64,000 bases of DNA from Epichloe hybrida (GCA_019022495.1 JAFEKR010000024.1:744001-808000), one strand, 5' to 3'. Positions 36,341-46,309 are shown, numbered from the stretch's first letter. The notes: generated from the sequence alone by a model not told the origin. Translations and numbers: made by a program.

Positions 36341-36952
36341 TTCGATACTCGATACCCCGTTTCGACCTTCACCTTCACCTTGGCCGCCGTCGTGTCGTTT
36401 CGTTTCGTCTCGTCTCGTTTCGTTTCGTTTCGTTTCGCCTCGTCTCGTTCGACCACTTGCCGGACCCCATCTTTGCAGCAGCGCATCTCCTCGAGCATGG
36501 CATAAGATCCATCAGCTGTAGCTCAGAAGAGAAGAACACACGTCGATGCGATAAGTCGTCTTCGACGCTGCAAGAGCGGCAGACAAAACACCATCGACAA
36601 GCAGCGACTTGTGTGATAGCAACGCAGCCGACCGAGGGCGTCACCCCGCCGGGTGTCTCTCCGACTTCCTCGCCCGGCAATCCTGAATCCTGACTCATAA
36701 AAGCCGGCCATCGTCATACCCGTCGAGCGACGCTTTTTGCGCCCGGCTCTTTTGCGGAAGTGCCTGTCTCTGGGTGACCATGACCAGTGCCTTGGGCGAC
36801 TCGTCCCCCGACTTCGACTTGGTCCATCCATCCTTGAATTGAATGACCTCCCAGCTCAGAACCTGCGCCCAGGTCATTGTTGATCAGTCTGTCGTATGAA
36901 AGCCAAGCCACAATTTTTTTAAAAAAAAATTCTTTGCGAGAACACGAGAGAC

Positions 36953-37007
36953 ATGTCGACCGCCATGCGTGGGTTTCCAATGCCTGCGGATGCTGCGGCG
37001 GCCGCGA

Positions 37008-37038
<31 letters not shown>

Positions 37039-37285
37039 CACCAACACCCACAAATCTTCATCGACTGGCTCGGCCTCGAGCTCCCTTGAGAACAATGGGG
37101 CGTATATGCGAACACCACCCCAGCAGCATGCCGTCCATACCTCTCCTCTTGGAATCTCCCGTCAGCCGCCAGTCCTGACTCAACAGCAGCAACACCACCT
37201 GCAACAACAACAGCACCAGCACCAGCACCAGCTACAACAACAGCATCATCATCACCTACAGCAACAGCAGCAGCACCAGCAGCAC

Positions 37286-37317
<32 letters not shown>

Positions 37318-39677
37318 ACAACAACAACAGCAGCACCAAAACTCATTGCAGGTGCAGCAGAGGAGTGTCAAGCGCCCAAGACCCGTCAAGTCCTGCACCG
37401 AGTGCCGAAAAAGAAAATTGAAATGTGATCGTCTCTTGCCATGCTCCCAATGCCAGAAGTCAAGTCGCATATGCAAATATGCCGCTGATCATGATCCGGC
37501 AAACCTTTCAGATGCTTCCGATACGGAACCCGTCGATACGAACAGACCAAGTAAACGCAGCTGCCCACCAGGCACGTCCAACTCAAGCAATATACCGAAT
37601 AGCGACTCCGCGGCGACACCGACCAAGAACGGCGGATCGCCAGGCTTGCCTGTCCTGGAGGAGTTGACCTTGCGGCTGGACAGGCTGGAAAGACACATGC
37701 AAGGCCGCAGCCCGGCTCCCACCGACACGAGTGGAGGCAGGATATTATACGCGGCCGACGGCACTGTACGAGGGCTGTCCGTCAAGCAGGGTGGCATGAT
37801 TACGCGCTTCTTTGGCCAGCATAGTCCTCGGGTGATGCTGAACGTGGTATGCAACCCTGGGCGACAACACCAGACGTGACATTTTGAGGAGATCAATCCA
37901 CTGACCAGCTTTCCCCCTTTCCTCCCAGTTCCCCGAAGCCCGAGCATTCCTGACTGGGCAGTACCAGAGGAACGCCATTGATGAAATGCTGCGCAGTTTT
38001 GGTCTGCTGCACAAGAACCGCCAAGATGAGCTGCATCTGGCGATGAAGCCGATCACCGTGTTTGTCGATTCCATGATGCCAGTGCAAAAGCGCATGACGG
38101 ATATTCTTCCCAAGAAGGAGATATGCGATCGTCTTGTCACAATGTATTTTGACACATCAGAGTCGATTTACAGGATCCTGCACGCCAGGACATTCTATGA
38201 CGCATACAACACGTACTGGGACGGTAAACTACAGTCGCAATCTTTTCTTCCTCAATTGCTCTGTGTCTTATCCATAGCCTCTCGATTCGAGACCAAGTCG
38301 AGAGGAATGGGACACGAGCGCAGCGACGGCGTTCATATCCCGACAGCGTGCGCCCTGATCCAGAGTTGGTTGGACAGCCTCAAAGGAAAGCAGCTGGTGG
38401 ACATCAGCACGGTTCAGGTCCAGATCTTGCTGATTCACGCATCGAGAATGATCACGCCCCGCCTGCAGGATTCCTGGAACAAGCTGGGCTATGTGCTCAG
38501 GCTGGCAATGAGCATGGGCATGCACCGAGACCCTTCAGAGTTTGAGCCCCGGGTGCCAGTCTTTTGGGGCGAGATGCGCCGAAGGTTATGGTTCACAATG
38601 GCCGACATGGACTTGCACATGTCGATAGCCTGCAACATGCCGTCCCTGCTCCGCGACGGCGACTTCACTTGCAAGCCACCCCGCAACCTCAACGACTCGG
38701 AAATCTTCCTCAACATGCACGAACTTCCCCCGACAAGACCGATCGACCAGATGACGGACAATCAGATGCAAGTGTACGCGGCCATCACGCTTGCTGCCCG
38801 CATGCGAGTCGCTCCACTCGTCAATCGGATCGACTCTCTCCGCGACTACTCCGAGGTTCTGGATGTGGGAACGAAGCTGGAGAGGTTTCTCGACGACATC
38901 AACTACATATACCCGCGCCAGGGCTCGTATAGCGCGGCTCAGAAGAGCAAGCAGTGGAGAAGCCGAGTCATTCTGGACATGCACGTGCGGCGGCCGCTCC
39001 TAGCCCTCTATCGACCTCTGGCGCTGGGGGCTGCCGACGTGCCCGCGGAGATCTCACGATCGTTCTTGAAGTCTTCGGTGGTGATACTGAAATATCTCGA
39101 CGAACTAGACCCATCACTGACACAGTTCCACGAGGTGGCTGAGATGTACCACCAGATTCTGAAGCCTGACATCATCTACTCGTCACTGAGCATCTGCTAC
39201 TACATCCAAGCCGCCGTGCGGCAGAACTCGGAATCGCTGTTGCTCAGTCATTCGGGAGGGCCGCACATGACGACGGAAACGCCCGATGAACTATCGCTCT
39301 ACTCTGGCGAAAGCGTGGTGCCGTGGTCACCACTGCGGCTGATTTCCACAGTACAGGAGAGTCTGGACTTGCTCATCAAATTCATGAGCGGAAGCGACAC
39401 CAAGGATATCCTATGCCTGGCGACTGTGCTGGAGAGCGTCAAGACTCCGGAACCCAAGATACAAGACATGACGCGGAATCTGTTTGCCGTCTTGGACGCG
39501 TGCCTCCGATCGTCGGGCATGACAAAGGACAAGCTCCGCGCAGTTTCGATGGATCACCAGTATGCGCCGGACGCCTACATGCACGGGCAACCATCATACG
39601 GCTACTCCAATAGCATGGTATCAGGCGGATCTGGGACGAGCTTGGCAGGTTGGACCTTGTGGGAGGGCTGGGACTAA
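36953..39677 (+). CDS. Zn2Cys6 transcription factor with poly-Gln N-terminus
   Basis: Fungal nuclear regulator of 880 residues; exons 36953-37846 and 37929-39677, one 82-bp phase-0 intron. Residues 12-40 include a poly-Ala run; residues about 76-133 are Gln/His-rich (CAG/CAA/CAC repeats in the DNA). The DNA-binding binuclear zinc cluster is at about 147-173: CTECRKRKLKCDRLLPCSQC, completed by SSRIC. A leucine-containing dimer helix follows (LEELTLRLDRLERHMQ, about 240-255). The rest is a fungal-specific regulatory domain, with the typical RRLWFTMADMDLHMSIACNM and MRVAPLVNRIDSL. The target pathway cannot be told from sequence; the neighbours do not form a gene cluster. Poly-Gln length is probably variable between strains. 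Confidence 0.92.
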
Positions 39678-40633
39678 ATTTCTTGGGGGGATGAGGAAGT
39701 TTTTTTTTTTTTTTTTTTTTTAACGAATTGGGGAGCAAAGGTTTCAGATGAGATGATTCTTGTTGGCAATTACGAGGGGCGTTTCTTTCTTCTTGCAGCT
39801 TCTTCTTTCTTGTCGTGCATTTATCACGTCAGTGTATGCTGGCTGCCTTTGGGCTTGGCCACTGACTGCAGCTTTTACATGTTGCAGCTTTTTGATATCT
39901 TGGTGAAACTATACCCCGACAGCAAAGTGGTGGCTGGCGGTGATGGCTGGTGCGTGGTTGGTGGTTTGATTTACAGGAAATGCGCCCCGGGGGGCAAGAA
40001 TGGGCATAATAGACAAGCCCTTTGTGTCCCGTTGATCGGCACGAGCACGAGCACGAGCACGAGTGCCTTTTTGGAAAAGTGATGAGATGGAAGGTGATGA
40101 CTGCTACATGTAGATTGGGTTGGTTCTTTTTTTCCCCTAGAGATTCGGGGAATCGGCTCCGTGGGTGGAGACGCCCAGGGAACAAGACGAGAGAAGCGCA
40201 CGTGGGCGGTCGGCTCTGACTGCCGAGAAAGCGGGAAAGGGGCAAGGCAAGCCAATGGCAAGTTCATGAGATTGGGCCGCGGACATCCTGTTGTCTCCAT
40301 CCACTGCACTGATCAACGGGCTGTGTTTCCATGGCGTACATGTAGGCGTCGGCAAGCTTTCTCCCCCGCCTTTGGAGAAAGACCTCGGTACGGACTTGTT
40401 TCGCGTCAAACTTGCCGCGGCCCCACCCAGGCCAAGGAGGGTGGGGGGGGGTGTCGTCCGTCTATCCGATGTCATAAGAACAAGGAGCCGCGCCCTCCCA
40501 TTTTGGGAATTCTTCCAACGGGTTTCTCACGCCGTTTTGTCGTGTTGTGATTCGATTCGATTCGACTCGACTCGGACTCGACTTGACTCGACTTGACTCC
40601 TCCTTCTTCACTTCCCTCCACAGCAACGACAAC
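39678..40633. other. Intergenic region upstream of the thiolase
   Basis: Starts with a T22 tract (39700-39721) 23 bp after the regulator's stop. Contains a GAGCAC hexamer run near 40041-40061 and, just before the thiolase ATG, TCGAT/TCGACT repeats at 40549-40595. No gene is seen. Confidence 0.55.
39700..39721 (+). repeat. T22 tract just after the Zn2Cys6 gene
   Basis: Starts 23 bp after the stop codon on the coding strand. Possible 3'-end processing element by position; no direct evidence. Confidence 0.6.
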
Positions 40634-42019
40634 ATGGCCGCCAACAAGCAAAAGTCGCCCGTCTACGTTCTGGGCGTGTGCATGACCAAGTTCATCAAGC
40701 CGCGCGGCCTGGTCGACTACACGGAGCTCGGGTTCGAGGCCGGCGTCAAGGCGCTGCTCGACGCGCAGATCAACTACGACGACGTCGAGCAGGGCATCGC
40801 GTGCTACTGCTACGGCGACAGCACCTGCGGCCAGCGCGTCTTCTACCAGTTCGGCATGACCAAGATACCCATCTACAACGTCAACAACAACTGCTCCACG
40901 GGAAGCACGGGCCTGGCCATGGGCCGCACCTTTGTCGCGAGCGGCGCCGCCGACTGCGTCATGGTGGTGGGCTTCGAGAAGATGATGGCCGGCAGCCTGC
41001 AGAGCTTCTGGAACGACCGCGAGAACCCCGTGGGCACCACGGTCAACATGATGGTCGAGACGAGGGGCTTCGAGCCGGCGCCCGGCGCCGCGCAGATGTT
41101 CGGCAACGCCGGGCGCGAGTACAAGGAGAGGTACGGCGCCGAGGACGCCGACTTTGCCGAGATTGCGCGCGTCAACCACGCGCACTCGCCCAACAACCCC
41201 TACTCGCAGTTCCAGCAGGTCTACTCGCTCGAGCAGATCATGGGGGCGCCCAAGGTCTTCGAGCCCCTGACCAAGCTGCAGTGCTGCCCCACCTCGGACG
41301 GCGGCGCCGCCGCCATCCTCGTCTCCCAGGCCTTCCTGGACGCCCGGCCTCACCTCCGGGAGCACGCCGTCGAGGTGGCGGGCCAGTGCCTCGCCACGGA
41401 CGCGCCCAGCCTCTTCTCCCGCAGCTCCATCGACCTGATGGGCTACGAGATGACGCAGCACGCCGTCGCGACGGCCATGGGCGAGGCGGCCATCACGCGC
41501 GACGACGTCAAGGTCGTCGAGCTGCACGACTGCTTCAGCGCAAACGAAATGGTGGCCCTCGACGCCCTCGGCCTCTGCGACAAGGGCAAGGCCCACGAGC
41601 TGGTCCGCCGCGGCGACATCACCTACGGCGGCAAGTACCTGGTCAACCCGTCGGGCGGCCTCATCTCCAAGGGCCACCCCCTCGGCGCCACGGGCATCGC
41701 CCAGTGCGCCGAGCTCGTCTGGCACCTCAGGGGATGGGCCAACAACCGCCGCGTCCCCGACACGAGGTACTGCCTGCAGCACAACCTCGGTCTCGGCGGC
41801 GCCGTCGTCGTCACCGTCTACAAGCGCGCCGACGCCAAGGCCGCTCCCGAGATGGACGACGCCACCGTCGGCAGGAAGAACGGCCTCGGATACAACCCCG
41901 CCACCGAGGCCAAGGGCTTCACCAAGGAGCAGGCCACGTCTGTGCGAAGCAAAAAGTACGCCAGCGACTGGGCTTTGGCCGACACCCAGGACAAGGTCCT
42001 TTCCGCTCACCACCTCTGA
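40634..42019 (+). CDS. SCPx-type thiolase (sterol carrier protein 2-like thiolase)
   Basis: Thiolase-superfamily enzyme, 461 residues, single exon, strongly GC-rich in codon third position. Family members cleave 3-oxoacyl-CoA or act as lipid-transfer thiolases in peroxisomes. The nucleophile lies in NNNCSTGSTGLAMGR (Cys at about residue 87), HDCF is present (VVELHDCFSANEM), and the C-terminal GHPLGATGIAQ supplies the catalytic His at about 348. The C-terminal cysteine box usual for classic thiolases is replaced by LQHNLGLGGAVVVTVY, as in SCPx thiolases. There is no SCP2 domain after the thiolase part and the C-terminus (LSAHHL) is not a canonical PTS1 signal. Start is the ATG in ACAACATGGCC. 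Long ORFs on other frames are by-products of GC-rich codons. Confidence 0.92.
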   Translation: MAANKQKSPVYVLGVCMTKFIKPRGLVDYTELGFEAGVKALLDAQINYDDVEQGIACYCYGDSTCGQRVFYQFGMTKIPIYNVNNNCSTGSTGLAMGRTFVASGAADCVMVVGFEKMMAGSLQSFWNDRENPVGTTVNMMVETRGFEPAPGAAQMFGNAGREYKERYGAEDADFAEIARVNHAHSPNNPYSQFQQVYSLEQIMGAPKVFEPLTKLQCCPTSDGGAAAILVSQAFLDARPHLREHAVEVAGQCLATDAPSLFSRSSIDLMGYEMTQHAVATAMGEAAITRDDVKVVELHDCFSANEMVALDALGLCDKGKAHELVRRGDITYGGKYLVNPSGGLISKGHPLGATGIAQCAELVWHLRGWANNRRVPDTRYCLQHNLGLGGAVVVTVYKRADAKAAPEMDDATVGRKNGLGYNPATEAKGFTKEQATSVRSKKYASDWALADTQDKVLSAHHL

Positions 42020-42428
42020 GGCAAGCGTGTGTGTGGGGGGAAGGGGTGACGTTGAATCAGAATGAGGGAACGCGGGATTTTATATGAACACGTGCAGGAA
42101 TGAAATGGGGGTTTCGTCGGGTTACGAAGTCTTGTTGCATCAAAGTACGTTCAACGGGTGGAAGGAAGATTGGTCATGTACTATTACCAGCCCGCGTAAT
42201 CGGTCCAGTGCGAAACTTCCGCGGAAGAAAAAGGGACATAATGGCAGCTTTGATTGAATCCCTCGATGAATCAAGCGGGGTTTCCATCACGTATTTATAA
42301 AGATGATGCCGAAGCAATTGATGCCGAAAGTGGTGGTGTGGGGCACCGTTTGCCAATTTGTTTCAAACATGTGCTTGCCGTTCTGGAAAGCTTCACCCAC
42401 CACTCAACGTCACGCGGTGGGGTCCATT

Positions 42429-42453
42429 GTCGTCGTCGTCGTCGTCGTCGTCG
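42429..42453. repeat. GTC triplet microsatellite
   Basis: Eight consecutive GTC triplets in intergenic DNA between the thiolase and atx1. Confidence 0.85.
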
Positions 42454-42830
42454 GGTGGAAGCATTTCCTTTGTGCTTTGTCCTTGAAATGAGAAAAAAAC
42501 CTGGTTGGAGCGGGAGAGGCAAGTGGCTGCGGGCGGGCCGTACCGAATGCAAAGGACGGAAAGGGGGTTTTTTTTCCCTTTTAATTATACATACAAACGG
42601 GGACAATGGGAAGTGAAACCGGAGGCCTTGTTGCGAGCACGACGACGATTTGTTCGGAGAAAATGTGAGACTTGTTTAGCGCTGTTTGTTCGTCCGCCCG
42701 TGCCCGTGCCCGTGCCCGTTGCTCCGCTCATCAGGGTGTCGACTGACTAATCGGTTTTGTCCGTGCTCGACCCGTCGTGCCCTGTTTAAAACTCGCGGTG
42801 CCGCCTCCTCCAATCTGGGAACTCACCCTT

Positions 42831-42954
42831 TGACGACTTCTCCATCTGACGACTTCTCCATCTGACGACTTCTCCATCTGACGACTTCTCCATCTGACAA
42901 CTCCCCATCTGACGACTTCTCCATCTGACAACTCCCCATCTGACACCCACACGA
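42831..42954 (+). repeat. 16-bp tandem array at the atx1 promoter/leader
   Basis: Five units of TGACGACTTCTCCATC plus two 15-bp variants TGACAACTCCCCATC and a partial unit, ending 36 bp before the atx1 start codon. Because of that position it is either in the core promoter or transcribed as the 5' leader. Each unit carries TGACG, similar to half of a bZIP site. No copper-regulator site is recognised with confidence. Confidence 0.9.
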
Positions 42955-42990
42955 TACAATAAACAAGCAAAACCGGCCCCCTTCCCCACC

Positions 42991-43332
42991 ATGTCGCACA
43001 CGTACCAGTTCAACGTGTCCATGAGCTGCGGCGGCTGCTCCGGCGCCATCGACCGCGTCCTCAAGAAACTGGACGGTACGTACACGCCCTGGCAGGGAAT
43101 AGATCGGGACCAGAAATTATCGACCCCCGGGGACCGCTGCTGACATTCCCTGACGGCAACAATTGCAGGCGTCGATAGCTACGAAGTCTCCCTCGAGAAC
43201 CAGACCGCCACCGTCGTCACCAGCTTGCCGTACGAGCATGTGCTGGCCAAGATTGCCAAGACGGGGAAGAAGGTGAATTCCGCCACGGTCGATGGCGCGG
43301 AGCACTCGGTCGAGGTCCCGGCTGCTTCGTAG
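42991..43332 (+). CDS. atx1: Copper chaperone Atx1
   Basis: Cytosolic copper carrier to the Golgi copper ATPase (Ccc2/ATP7 type); 82 residues, a normal size. Exons 42991-43075 and 43169-43332, with a 93-bp intron in phase 1. The first exon has the metal-binding loop MSCGGCSGA (Cys at 13 and 16) in a heavy-metal-associated (HMA) fold, followed by IDRVLKKLDGVDSYEVSLENQ. The second exon supplies the remaining strands and the Lys-rich KIAKTGKKV segment that contacts the ATPase. Yeast Atx1 has the equivalent MTCSGC loop. The upstream tandem array is unusual for this gene. Confidence 0.95.
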
Positions 43333-43556
43333 GACGTGATATGCAGAATGGGAGTGGCGGGGGGATATGATGTGTGCCGAGGGAGGAGCCATTTTGAAGT
43401 TTTGATATTTATGGCGCCAAGGGTTCAAGGGAATCAAATACAAAATTTCTTGTTTCTTTTTCTTCTCTGCGTTGAGGAGTTTCTCTGCGAAGCTTCAGGT
43501 TGTTGTCGTGGTGCGACATTGCCCCCGGTGCTGGAACGGGCATGTCCAGGGTTGGT

Positions 43557-43732
43557 GGGAAGATTTGCGTTCTCTTCGTCACTTGATCGGTTCAAGCGAC
43601 GCCTATGGAGTCTTGTTGTGCCTTCTGAGTTTGTCGTGCCGTGTGAGCATGGTGGCGCGCTCAGATGACACAATATGACTTGGTAAGCGTGGCTTGAACC
43701 GATTGAGGGACGAAGAGAATGCAAATCTTCCC
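43557..43732. mobile_element. Fold-back (inverted-repeat) element, MITE-like
   Basis: Two 41-bp arms, 43557-43597 and 43692-43732, are inverted copies matching at 37 of 41 positions by my count; both start GGGAAGATTTGC and end ATCGGTTCAAGC in the arm orientation. The 94-bp centre also shows weaker self-complementarity, so the whole unit could form a long hairpin. Three of four arm mismatches are transitions. No clear target-site duplication is seen, so a transposon origin is inferred. Confidence 0.65.
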
Positions 43733-44022
43733 ATTAAATTCTTCGGCGGCTGAAACACAAGTTCAAGGGACGAAACTTTACACGGCCGTCGTCTCATCAT
43801 GTCATTATAGCGATGAAGTCAAGCGAAGCGGGCTCCTGTCTCAGACGGCTGCTGGGCTGGACTCTGTACCCATTCAGTCAACATGCAGAAGCATGGCTTT
43901 TTTTTTTGCCACAAGACAGAATAACTTGAAAGAAGGTACATTGGAGAAAGAAGCCTAGGCGCTAGACAAGACTACATCTACTTTTGTGATACAAAACCAA
44001 CGTTAGAATGTTCTCATCACGC

Positions 44023-44517
44023 TTAGCATTTCCCGGTTGAGGTGCCATGTGCAGACCAGATAGAGTCCCCAAGGTCCATTGGCAACTTCGTGTCACCATG
44101 AGCACAGTCGCAATGTATTACAAAGGTGTCGTCGTAGTAAAGAGCTCCGTCCACATGCCCGCTGCCCAACTCGTTACGGCACTTTTGGACGATGAAATTG
44201 CCTATCTTCTGGAATGTTGTGTTCCGGTATCGGGGGTCAGAGGCCTCCATTTTGGGGTCAAACGTTATGCTGCCTTGGAACAATACGTGGATTGAGTGGC
44301 CATGACGCGCAGCGCTTTTCATTACAGTAGCCAAGACGACAAAATAAACCGAGAGCTCTGTTCTCCCGTTGTGAGCACGGGAGAAAGGAAAGATGGATTG
44401 AAGGAGGTTGACTGACTCATTCTGATGGTATGTATGATGAAGAAGTAGGGCCCCGGGGATAAGAAAAGGTGACTTTATAGCTCGTACTTGGGTGCGGTGG
44501 CTTTCAAGTAGATTCAT
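44023..44517 (-). CDS. Small Cys-containing protein, tandem copy 1 (uncertain gene)
   Basis: Up to 164 residues if the first ATG is used; an alternative ATG at 44322 gives 99 residues. Not recognised. The stretch before it, ELSVYFVVLATVMKSAA, is hydrophobic like part of a signal peptide, but the residues farther upstream are not. Four cysteines in the conserved part (KC, CDC, final C) lie in QKCRNELGSGHV, HCDCAHGDT and STGKC. Copy 2, 1.1 kb upstream of it on the same strand, shares SAA-x-G-x-S-HV-F, LGSG-V and CDCAHG. A TATATAA-type box sits at 44569-44578 upstream of the ORF. A missed 5' exon would change the N-terminus. Could be a secreted protein or a decayed duplicate. Confidence 0.4.
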   Translation of the reverse strand: MNLLESHRTQVRAIKSPFLIPGALLLHHTYHQNESVNLLQSIFPFSRAHNGRTELSVYFVVLATVMKSAARHGHSIHVLFQGSITFDPKMEASDPRYRNTTFQKIGNFIVQKCRNELGSGHVDGALYYDDTFVIHCDCAHGDTKLPMDLGDSIWSAHGTSTGKC

Positions 44518-44568
44518 TTGTATCTGACAAGAAAAGTGTAAACAGCTAGATTACGGATTACATGCATC

Positions 44569-44578
44569 TTATATAATA
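44569..44578 (-). promoter_or_regulatory. TATA box of small-ORF copy 1
   Basis: TATTATATAA on the minus strand about 50 bp before the copy 1 ORF. An identical sequence lies in the same position before copy 2, each preceded by a TACGGAGT motif, so the promoter was duplicated with the ORF. Confidence 0.5.
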
Positions 44579-45150
44579 CGGACGTACACTCCGTACTGGC
44601 GTTAGTATTGCCTGTTTGCGGCTGGCTTTTTAGCCTCTTACAGTGTGTTGTAGCTGAAAGCCAGGTTATCATAGGCCAGCCCCTAGGCAACTGCTGACAG
44701 GCTTTCATAAATGTAAGAAATTTAAGGAGGGAAAGAAAGGCAGGATACGGATCCCTTACCATGCCCCTTGAAACCCCAAGCTTTCTTATCAGCCGTTTCT
44801 ATCCCCTGGCTATCTTGGGCCAAGATATGCCAGCCCCCATCGTGGCCACAAGCCCTACATGTAATAGCCTCTCATATCTCCTTGAGCGTGCTCCACCTTG
44901 TGGAGTCGTGTTCACTAGGGTCTGCATGTATCCAATCAGATAAAAGTAAACTATGCAGAGATTATTAGACTGCGAAGCTAGGGTCTAATGTGATTGCATC
45001 TGTTAAGTTATCCTACCGTATAAACTATAGCTTCAATACCCAAGTACCTTTACTACAAGTAAATTACTTATATAACACCGTTGTGTAGTCAATGCGCGAT
45101 CCGCGCCCACACATCCAATGCTTCAGGGAGCTCTTCCTGACAAGGAGTGC

Positions 45151-45540
45151 TTAGCATTCCTCACCCTTGGTGCCCGTTGCAGTCCATAAACCCCCATTAT
45201 GCAACCAGTAAGCCTGCTCTAGTTCGACTGGGAATTCCGTGTTGCCATGAGCACAGTCGCAGAATACGTTAAAGTGAGGCGGATGGGCGCTATCCGCAGG
45301 GACCGCAGGGCCGTACCCCGTTGACCTGACCTTCCCGCTGCCCAACGTGTTGTGGCAATAAGCAGTGATTTGATCTTTTGCGTCGGAAAAAATTTGATCC
45401 CAGGTATACACATATGAAGTCGACCCGGTGGATTGTCTGTTCATCTGGACATCGAACACTACGTGGACTGAGCGGCCACGTTTCGCGGCGCTTGTCATTG
45501 CAGTAGCCAAGACCACAAAACTTGAGAGCTCTGTTCTCAC
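45151..45540 (-). pseudogene. Small Cys-containing protein, tandem copy 2 (probably start-less)
   Basis: Open frame of 129 codons that begins at a GTG; the first in-frame ATG, at 45498, would give a 115-residue product starting MTSAAKRGRSVHVVF. The region that encodes copy 1's longer N-terminus has in-frame stops here. Four cysteines (YCHNTLGSG, FCDCAHGNT, final EEC) align with those of copy 1. An approximately 20-residue insertion (STGYGPAVPADSAHPP) lies between LGSG and CDC. Protein-level conservation between the copies suggests that the frame was once under selection. It may be a gene with an unrecognised first exon rather than a pseudogene. Confidence 0.4.
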
Positions 45541-45734
45541 GTGTTAGCATAGGTGAAGATGGGAAAGAGAAAGATTAAGAAAGGTTAGCTAACTCATTCT
45601 AGTCCGTAATAGTATGTATAATAGAGAATAGGCAAGGAATAGTAAAACGTGACGTTATAGCTAGTGTTGAAAATAGCTTTGCTTTCAAGTACAGATTAGT
45701 TTTATTTGTACGAGGTGAACAGCTAGACCAAGTC

Positions 45735-45744
45735 TTATATAATA
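45735..45744 (-). promoter_or_regulatory. TATA box of small-ORF copy 2
   Basis: TATTATATAA on the minus strand, preceded by a TACGGAGTGCGTCCG segment. Sequence and order match the box of copy 1. Confidence 0.5.
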
Positions 45745-46309
45745 CGGACGCACTCCGTATGTGTGTACATACTTATACATAAACCGTAGAGGACAAACAC
45801 GTTAATATAGCCTGTTGCAGTGTCACGGCTAAAGGCCTGGGTTACCTTGTCTATTCCCTAGCTGTCTTGTGCGAGTACATGGGTTCATACAAAAGAGTGA
45901 GGGTCAAGAAAACACAGAAAACAGCTACGGGATTATCAAGAGATCCATGTTCAAGTTGTACTCTGTTCCTATTTGTCACCATACCCCAAGTCGTGCCATC
46001 CGAGGGATCCGAGGATCCACCCTCTCCGCCTCCTCCCCGCCTCCTACGCTTAATTATGTAGTCATCCACGAGGTCGCGCCCGTCTCTTCCTCCAAGGCAG
46101 CACGTGCATCTGTAGTCTGCTTGCTGCTAACAAGTGCATTACCGAGTAAAAACCCAAGGTGTGCTGGAACTCCCCAACAGACCAACAGATCCGTCCATGC
46201 TAGCCGCTGCTAACATGCCTCTTCACATCCACTTCACCACACATCACCCAACACCGTCACGAATCAGAAACACCCAAGATCAACGAGACGATCCATACTC
46301 TACAACAAC

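Larger units (their letters stand above)
32275..36952. other. 4.7-kb repeat-rich intergenic region
   Basis: No recognisable gene on either strand. It is a patchwork: A15 (32619-32633) and A25 (32752-32776) tracts; TACTCCGTA motifs; a GTAGCCCG array (33775-33830); a CAGAGA run (34368-34389); a CAT triplet run (35209-35233); a GGAT run (35350-35369); the AATTCCC heptamer array; a CAGACCA array; and TCGTTTCG/TCGTCTCG repeats (36395-36450). TACATGTACAT palindromes recur at 34087-34121, 34422-34430 and 36066-36090. It forms the upstream region of the Zn2Cys6 regulator, so parts may be promoter or a very long leader. Confidence 0.65.
42020..42990. other. Intergenic region upstream of atx1
   Basis: Holds a GTC triplet run (42429-42453), a GTGCCC run (42700-42718) and the 16-bp repeat array directly before atx1. 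A roughly 100-codon ORF pair (42254-42616) overlaps the triplet run and is not supported as a gene. Confidence 0.55.
43333..46309. other. 3-kb variable intergenic region
   Basis: Between atx1 and the alcohol dehydrogenase gene. It holds a 41-bp-arm fold-back element, a tandem duplication with two related leftward ORFs and matching TATA boxes, and AT-rich stretches (44500-45120, 45540-45830). This is the most accessory-looking part of the window. Confidence 0.65.

Noticed and set aside
37252..37476. Cys/Trp-rich antisense ORF in the poly-Gln region
   Set aside because: It is the reverse complement of CAG/CAA repeats in the Zn2Cys6 gene.
40472..42013. 513-codon ORF antisense to the thiolase gene, and a 469-codon ORF in another forward frame (40678-42087)
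   Set aside because: Both arise from GC-rich third positions of the real gene; their translations are Arg/His- or Val/Gly/Ala-rich with no family motif.
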